Source: Planctomycetota bacterium (GTDB taxonomy: Bacteria > Planctomycetota > SZUA-567 > H5-PLA8). From it: a stretch of 64,000 bases of DNA. Location: positions 2,532,279-2,596,278 of the forward strand of contig JAOSKN010000002.1 of the NCBI GenBank assembly GCA_027493525.1, written 5' to 3'. Below are positions 58,200 to 64,000 of the stretch, piece by piece. Within the stretch, counting starts at the first letter, position 1. Each line of letters begins with the position of its first letter. The position numbers and the translations under genes are program-made. The notes under the pieces were generated by a model. The model worked only from the letters and a program-made list of their open reading frames with translations. It made no database searches and was not told where the DNA came from.

Positions 58200-58455
58200 C
58201 AAGTACCGCGCCGCGGAAGTTCCTGACCCACGGCGCAGGGTCTTTTGCCCCGGCTCTTCGTTGCGTCTCGGGCATAGATCTTCGTCCCGATATGCTCCCT
58301 CGACGCGCCTCGATCCGGGACAAAATACCCGGCGCATTGGGCCAGTTACTTCTGCGGCGTTAAGCGGTCTTGCGTAAGTCTATTCGGAATTTGGATCGCG
58401 CTTCGCGCGTATTTCTCGGTCACCACCCCTGCCCCTCCTCGGAGAGGTGGAGGAA
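58200..58455 (-). repeat. Dispersed repeat copy B (about 255 bp), inverted copy of 3661-3918
   Basis: Direct comparison of reverse complement with copy A. Confidence 0.9.
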
Positions 58456-58518
58456 CAGCGCAGGGCTATGGCAAACAACACCTGTAAGACCGCTTTGCGT
58501 TGGAGAGCCAAAGGCTCC

Positions 58519-60705
58519 TTACGGTTTGCGCGTGCCCGATCCCTGCCGCGGCGGGAGGCGGTCCGGGGGTTGCTGCGTCCCGGTGCGGCCTTGTTCGGGG
58601 CCGGGCGGCGGCGGATGGCCCGGCGGGGGCGGGGGAGGCGGCGGCGGATACGGGAACTGGCCTTGGGGCGGTTGGGCGTTGGGATCCTGGGGCGGTTGAG
58701 GCGGTTGAGGCGGTGGAGGTTGCTGGGTCTGCGCCGTCGCGGGGGGCTCTTCCTTGGGCGCTTCGGGCTTGGGCTCGGGCTTGGGAGGCAGTAGCGCGAT
58801 CTGCTCCTCGGCCTGGGCGAGGCCGGCTTTAGCCTCTTCGATCTGGGGCGCATCGGGCCAGAGGGCGATGGCTTCTTCGAAGGCGATCTTGGCCTTCTCG
58901 GGCATGTTGCGCGCGAGGAAAGTCTGGCCGTCCTTGAACCGCCACTTGAAGTCGTTCTTGCGCTTGTACTGCTCGACGGCGCTGAGTCCGGCGAGGGAAT
59001 CCTTGGGCTCCTCGGCCACGGCCGCGGCTGGCGCCGGACCATCCTTGGCCGCCTCGACGGCGGCGGTCTTGGATTCCAGCGGGGCCGCGGCAGGCTCGGC
59101 AGGTTCGTCAGGTTCGGCGGGCGCGGGCTGAGCATTGGCGGGCGGAGGCGCGACAGGCGTTTCCGGACTGGCTGCCGCGACCGGCGGGGTGACGGGATCG
59201 GCCTCCACGCCATGGGAGTTCCACCACATCCAGCCCGCGCCGAGGATCAGCGCGAGGCCGCCGGCGAGGGCGACGAGGTTCATCGACCCCTGCCTCTGCG
59301 GCGGCGGGGTCATCCGGCGCGGCGCCGGCGGGATCGCGCGGGCCTGCGCGGGTGCGCGCGGCGCGGCGACCGGCGGCGGCGGCGGTGGCGGCACCGGCGT
59401 GAGCGCCGGCGGGGCGCTCGCAAGGGCCTGCGGCGAGGAGACGGCACCGGCTCCGGCGAGCAGCGTGGGGTGCGCGTGTCCGGGCTGCGAGGCGCGCGAG
59501 ACGGCCGTGCGCTTGGCCAGGCCGGCGAGGCCTTCGCGCAGGGCGTCGCGGAGGGCCGCGGCGTCGGCGAAGCGCTTGGAAGCGTCCTTGTTCAGGCAGC
59601 GTTCGATCAGGGCGAGCGTTCCCGGCGAGACGTCGGGTCGGAAATTCTTGAGCGGCGGGTGCGGCTGCTGGATGGTGGCGAGGACGGTCTGCATCGAAGT
59701 CGGCCCGCTGAAGGGGGCCTTGCCGGCGAGCATGGCGTAGAGGGTCGCGCCCATGCTGAAGACGTCGGCGGGCCGCCCGGCGGTCTTGGTGTCCATGCCC
59801 TGTTCGGGGGCCATGTAGCCGGGGGTGCCCATGCAGGCCTGGGTCCCGGTGAGGGTGCTGCCGTCGGAGTTCTCTCCGCTGGCCAAGCCGAGGTCGGCGA
59901 GCTTGGCGCGGCCGAAGTCGAGGGCGTCGGAGTCCCTGAAGCAGGGAATCATGATGTTGTCGGGCTTCACGTCGCGATGGATCACGCCTTCGGAGTGGGC
60001 GGCGGCGAGCCCTTCGGCGGCGGCAAGGCAGACCTCCAGGGCGACGGCTTCGGCCAGGCCCAACTGCCCCTCGTGGAGGCATGCCTTCAGGTGGCGCCCC
60101 GCGGACTTGCCGCGCACGAATTCCATCACGAGATAGCAGAGGCCGTTCTCTTCGTTGACGTCCATGACGCCGACGAGGTGCTGCGAACGGATGCGCGCGG
60201 CGAGCTTGGCCTCGCGGAAGAAGCGCTGGATCATGACCGGGTCGCGTTCGGCAAGGTGGAAAGGGAGGACCTTGACGGCGACCTCGGACTCGAGGCGCGG
60301 ATGAATGCCGTAATAGACCGCGCCCATGCCGCCCTGGCCCAGTTTGGCCAGCAGCGGGATGCCGCCGAGGGCCGGCACGGCGTTGCCCTCGTGGACGATG
60401 CGCGGCGCGTTGGCGACGAAGGCATCGCGCGAGAGGTCCTCGAGCGGGACCGTGAGCTTGACGGTGGTTTCGAGCGGCTTGGTGGCGCCGTCCGAAGAGA
60501 AGGCGCCGATCACGGTGGCTTCGGTGCCCTGGGTGGAACCGGCCTTGCTGCCGCGCGGCTGGGCGTGAACCACGGTGGGCTGCGTGCCCTGGGGCGCGTT
60601 GGTCACGGTGGATTTCTGCCCGTGATGCGCCGGCACGATGGACTCGCTGGGTTGCGTGGAGTCCTCAAAGGCCCGGCGTCTCGGGACGGTCGGTCCATCA
60701 CTCAT
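58519..60705 (-). CDS. PknB-type Ser/Thr protein kinase with Pro-rich C-terminal tail
   Basis: LAKLGQGGMGAVYYGIHPRLESEVAVKVLP, VIHRDVKPDNIM, DFGRAKLADLGLAS, YMAPEQ; PPPPQPPQPP...PPPPPPPPPGHPPPPG tail. Confidence 0.93.
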   Translation of the reverse strand: MSDGPTVPRRRAFEDSTQPSESIVPAHHGQKSTVTNAPQGTQPTVVHAQPRGSKAGSTQGTEATVIGAFSSDGATKPLETTVKLTVPLEDLSRDAFVANAPRIVHEGNAVPALGGIPLLAKLGQGGMGAVYYGIHPRLESEVAVKVLPFHLAERDPVMIQRFFREAKLAARIRSQHLVGVMDVNEENGLCYLVMEFVRGKSAGRHLKACLHEGQLGLAEAVALEVCLAAAEGLAAAHSEGVIHRDVKPDNIMIPCFRDSDALDFGRAKLADLGLASGENSDGSTLTGTQACMGTPGYMAPEQGMDTKTAGRPADVFSMGATLYAMLAGKAPFSGPTSMQTVLATIQQPHPPLKNFRPDVSPGTLALIERCLNKDASKRFADAAALRDALREGLAGLAKRTAVSRASQPGHAHPTLLAGAGAVSSPQALASAPPALTPVPPPPPPPVAAPRAPAQARAIPPAPRRMTPPPQRQGSMNLVALAGGLALILGAGWMWWNSHGVEADPVTPPVAAASPETPVAPPPANAQPAPAEPDEPAEPAAAPLESKTAAVEAAKDGPAPAAAVAEEPKDSLAGLSAVEQYKRKNDFKWRFKDGQTFLARNMPEKAKIAFEEAIALWPDAPQIEEAKAGLAQAEEQIALLPPKPEPKPEAPKEEPPATAQTQQPPPPQPPQPPQDPNAQPPQGQFPYPPPPPPPPPGHPPPPGPEQGRTGTQQPPDRLPPRQGSGTRKP

Positions 60706-61021
60706 ATCCAGCTCTCCGCACGCCTCTTCCAGGTTAGACTGCACATTTTGGGGTCGTCGTGCAGAAAAGGCAACCTTAATGAATTGTCCGCGAGGATTTG
60801 GGCACAAAACTGGGGCAGGTTTAGAGGCTGCGCCTGTGCAGCCAAGTTCCTCCGCGCGGGTGTTGTCGAAGTTCGGGCCGGAATTGCTAGACGAAGAACA
60901 GGTGCAATGCGCGTGAATTCATGCTGCGCATGTGCTTCTTCCGCGACGGCGCGCTTCCGATGGGATCGGCCGGCAGGTCGTGATATACAGGCTTGGGAGT
61001 GCCCGCGGCCGGAATGGGACC

Positions 61022-61933
61022 ATGCCCAGCGTCAGCTACCAGCCCGACGGCGTCGAGGTGGACGTTCAGGACGGCGAGAGCCTGCTCGCCGCCGCGCGCC
61101 GGGCCGGCTTGCCGCACGCGCAAGTCTGCGGCGGGGCGGGACAGTGCTCGACCTGCCGCGTGCTGATCGAAGCCGGCCTGGAGCACTGTTCGGCGCGCGG
61201 GGCGCGGGAAGAGAAGGTCGCCAAGCGCCTGGGTTTCGGCCCCGCGATCCGGCTTGCCTGCCAGACCCGCGTCGCGGGCGCGGTCCGCGCGCGGAGGCTG
61301 GTGGTGGACGAGCGCGATACGGCGCTGGCCAACCTGCTGCAGCCGGAGCGCGCCATCGCGTCGATCGGCGTGCAGCGCGAGCTCGCGGTGTTCTTCTGCG
61401 ACATCCGGGATTTCACGACGCTCTCGGAAGGGCTCACGCCCTACGACGTGATCCACCTGCTCAACCGATTTTTCGAGCGCGTCGAGGAACTCGTGGCGCG
61501 GCATGGCGGGACCGTGAACAACCTGATGGGCGACGGGTTCATGGCGCTCTTCGGTTTCAGGGATCCGCGGCAGGCGTGCGCGCGGGCGGTGCGCTGCGGG
61601 CTCGAGCTGATCGCGGCGGCGGAGGACCTCTCGCCGTACGCCGAGCGGCTCTCCGGGAAGACGCTGCGGATCGGAGTGGGCATCCACTACGGGCCGGTGG
61701 TCCTGGGCGCGCTCGGCCCGCGCTCCCATACGCGCCTGGCGGCGATCGGCGACACGGTGAACATGGCCAGCCGGGTGGAGTCCCAGACGAAGGCCGCCGG
61801 CGCGAAGCTGCTGATCTCGGCGGCCTGCCGCGAACGGATCGCGGAGGGGCTGTCGCTGGGCCGCGAACTGCGGGTTGAGTTGAAAGGCAAGGCCGGCACG
61901 CACGCGCTCCATGAGGTGCTGGGGCTGGCGTGA
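61022..61933 (+). CDS. 2Fe-2S ferredoxin domain fused to class III adenylate/guanylate cyclase
   Basis: CGGAGQCSTCRVLI...C (2Fe-2S ligands) followed by LAVFFCDIRDFTTLSEGL...GGTVNNLMGDGFMALFG...GIHYGPVVLGALG...IGDTVNMASRVE. Confidence 0.92.
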   Translation: MPSVSYQPDGVEVDVQDGESLLAAARRAGLPHAQVCGGAGQCSTCRVLIEAGLEHCSARGAREEKVAKRLGFGPAIRLACQTRVAGAVRARRLVVDERDTALANLLQPERAIASIGVQRELAVFFCDIRDFTTLSEGLTPYDVIHLLNRFFERVEELVARHGGTVNNLMGDGFMALFGFRDPRQACARAVRCGLELIAAAEDLSPYAERLSGKTLRIGVGIHYGPVVLGALGPRSHTRLAAIGDTVNMASRVESQTKAAGAKLLISAACRERIAEGLSLGRELRVELKGKAGTHALHEVLGLA

Positions 61934-61944
61934 CGCGCGCCGGC

Positions 61945-62520
61945 TCAGGCCCCGAAAGCGCGTTTGAAAGAATGTTCGAAGAGCAGTTCCCACTCGCGGC
62001 GCTGGAGCTCCAGGAGCGCCGCTTCGGTCTCGCCGCGGGGCTCGCGGGTGCAGCGGAGCACGAACTCGTCGGGATCCCATGCGGGTCCTTCGAGCAGGCC
62101 CTTCAGGTCGGCCTGGGGATGCTTGCGCGCGAGTTCGCGGGCGTCCTGGAGCAGTTCCGGGAAGATCGGGTGCGCGCCTACGCGCGCGAACCAGTACCGC
62201 GCGTTGCTCGCGTCGGGCTCGCGCCGGTGCAGGATCGCATGCCAGTAGCTTCCTTCGGGGGTGTTCACGGCCTGCGAGAGCGTGTGGCTCTGTTCGAAGC
62301 CTTCGAACAGGAGCCAGAGCCCCGCCAGCACGCAGCGGCCGTCGTCGGGCGAGCGCGCCGGCTTCCCGGCGAGCTTCGCTTCGTCGAGCCCCTGGATGGC
62401 CTCGAACGCGTCGGTGGCGGGCTCGCCCATCGGGAGCGTCGGCGGGCGCGCTTCCCGGCGCGCGCGCTCGAGGAGCGCTTGCACGCCGGGTCCGTAGGCC
62501 GTCGCAGGAAGCTCGCGCAT
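61945..62520 (-). CDS. Hypothetical protein
   Basis: 191-aa ORF with coherent composition (GLWLLFEGFEQSHTLSQAVNTPEGSYWHAILHRREPDASNARYWFARVGAHPIF). Confidence 0.7.
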   Translation of the reverse strand: MRELPATAYGPGVQALLERARREARPPTLPMGEPATDAFEAIQGLDEAKLAGKPARSPDDGRCVLAGLWLLFEGFEQSHTLSQAVNTPEGSYWHAILHRREPDASNARYWFARVGAHPIFPELLQDARELARKHPQADLKGLLEGPAWDPDEFVLRCTREPRGETEAALLELQRREWELLFEHSFKRAFGA

Positions 62521-62547
62521 GTCGTGGCTCCATTCAATGCCGGTGAT

Positions 62548-62589
62548 CAGTAAACAGTAAACAGTAAACAGTGAACAGTGAACAGAGAC
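62548..62589 (+). repeat. Heptad array (cagtaaa)x3-(cagtgaa)x2-cagagac
   Basis: Read directly. Confidence 0.95.
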
Positions 62590-62633
62590 AGCAAACTGCA
62601 TGCATTCGACGTGTTGGGTCTTCAACCGTTCGC

Positions 62634-62661
62634 CGATTACAGATTACAGATTACAGATTAC
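62634..62661 (+). repeat. Heptad array cgattac-(agattac)x3
   Basis: Contains the stop codon of the thiO-like gene (62651-62653). Confidence 0.92.
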
Positions 62662-63809
62662 TGGCCACGGCCTTCCTCGGCATCCAGGGGCCAATCTCCA
62701 CCGGGGGGGGCTCGCCGGCGACGAGCGCGGCGACGACTTCGCCGGAGATCGGGGCGAGCAGGATGCCGTTGCGGAAGTGCCCTGCGGCGACATAGAGCCC
62801 TTCCACATCAGGGACGGGGCCCAGGAGCGGATGCACGCCGCGGAGGCCCGGGCGGACGTCGGCCCAGCCCTGCGCGGGTTCGACATGCCTGAGGAAGGGC
62901 AGCAGTCGCCTGGCGAAATCGCGCAACTCGGCCTGTCCTTCGGGCGTCGTGACGGTCTCGAAGCCGACGCGCTCCATGGTGCTGCCGGCGAGGATCAGGC
63001 CGTCCGGGCGCGGCACGAGGTAATGCTCGCCCGTCGTCAGGAGCCGCGTGCAGCGCCCGGGTTCGACCTGGAAGCAGGCGATCTGCCCGCGGACCGGCTC
63101 GATCCTGCCCGCGCGCGGCACGCGCCGCGCGAGGTCCTCGAAGCGGCCCGTCCAGGCCCCGGCGCAGACCACGACGTGGCGCGCTGCGTAGCGCTTGCCG
63201 TCGGAATCCACGGCGCCGCGCGCGCGGTCGCCTTCGATCCAGAGTTCGGTGACGGCCACGCCTTCGCGGATCAGGGCGCCGCGTTGGCGGCACGAGGCGG
63301 CCAGCGCCCGCGCGAGGCGCGGATTGCGGACCTGGCCGTCGTCGGGGGAGGTGGACGGCCGCGGCGATGCGGCTCGCGTCGAGTTCGGGCTCCAGTTCGC
63401 GCGCCCGCTCGGACGAGAGGCGTTCGGCGCGGAGTCCGCGCGCGCGGCAGCCTTCGACCATGCGCTCCAGGTTGGCCAGCGCGGCCTCGCCGGCGTTTTC
63501 GGCCAGACAGAGTTCGAGCGCGCCGCAGCGGACGTAGCCGCCGTCGATGCCGGTCTCTTCGAGGAGCCTTGCGTGCCAACGGCGATGCAGCTCCAGGCTC
63601 GCCAGCGCGAGATCGTGGTAGTCGTGCTCTTCGGTGCGCGGCCAGGGGCGGCAGTTGAGCATGCCGGAGCCGGCCCAGGAGGCGCGCGAGCCGACGCGTT
63701 CGCGTTCGAGCACCGTCACGCGCAAGCCGCGGCGGAGCGCGGCCTCCGCGGCGCAGAGCCCCACCAGCCCGCCTCCGACGACCAGAAGGTCGGGAACGCC
63801 ATCGTTCAT
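62651..63809 (-). pseudogene. thiO: Glycine oxidase ThiO / FAD-dependent oxidoreductase with one apparent frameshift
   Basis: N-part PDLLVVGGGLVGLCAAEAALRRGLRVTVLERERVGSRASWAGSGML; C-part RHVVVCAGAWTG...RPDGLILAGSTMERVGFET...LYVAAGHFRNGILLAP in another frame; shift in G5 run 63344-63348. Confidence 0.82.
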
Positions 63810-63983
63810 GGGGTCACGCATACCGCAAAGCCGAGGCATGACAAGCCGTTCCGCGCGGGCCGGAGGCGCGCCCGGGGACGGGGGCGAGCGTGAAGGCAAG
63901 TCCGACTGGCAATGAACGGGCGACGCGCTATATAGAGGAGGTTCTTCCGCGAGCCTCGCCAGAGGCTTGTCCACCCTCGTGGC

Positions 63984-64000
63984 GGAGAGGTGGCAGAGTG
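63984..64000 (+). tRNA. 5' end of a probable tRNA-Ser, truncated by window edge
   Basis: GGAGAGGTGGCAGAGTG matches the acceptor/D-arm start typical of bacterial tRNA-Ser. Confidence 0.6.

Noticed and set aside
59212-61878. 888-aa plus-strand ORF
   Set aside because: Antisense to the Ser/Thr kinase and out of frame with the ferredoxin-cyclase
10545-63348. Programmed ribosomal frameshifting at five genes
   Set aside because: No slippery heptamer/stimulator pattern shared by the sites; short-homopolymer indel error is the simpler explanation

Overview
64 kb of high-GC, densely coding bacterial chromosome. Gene content (several Gfo/Idh/MocA oxidoreductases, beta-helix proteins, apiosidase-like GH, McsB, Ser/Thr kinase, dcw genes mraZ-orf-rsmH-ftsL?-ftsI-murE) suggests a PVC/Planctomycetota-type organism; this is inference only. 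I support about 50 CDSs, one intact IS66-family element with TIRs and TSD inside a PAS-type sensor kinase gene, a partial tRNA-Ser at the right edge, and many intergenic repeats. The most unusual signal is a set of about 20 short tandem arrays between genes. Nearly all have a 7-nt unit, but the unit sequence differs from locus to locus (ATTGGTC, CTGTAAT/ACAGATT, CAGTAAA, CGGAACT, GTTTCAC, CTGGAAA, CGGTTGC, ACTCCGG, AACCGGC and others). They resemble the STRR heptamers described in heterocystous cyanobacteria, including an exact TTGGTCA/STRR2-type array. In the 1.4 kb rimO/serine-hydrolase spacer (49.74-51.16 kb) these arrays alternate with conserved hairpin blocks, giving repeated [hairpin block]-[heptad array] modules next to nested palindromes. 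Other notable items: a 255-bp dispersed inverted repeat (3.7 kb and 58.3 kb), a 168-bp MITE-like element at a stop codon, five apparent frameshifts mostly at short homopolymers (probably consensus errors), a Gfo/Idh-aldo/keto-reductase fusion, and a 2Fe-2S ferredoxin-adenylate cyclase fusion. No CRISPR array, phage or recognisable defence island was seen.
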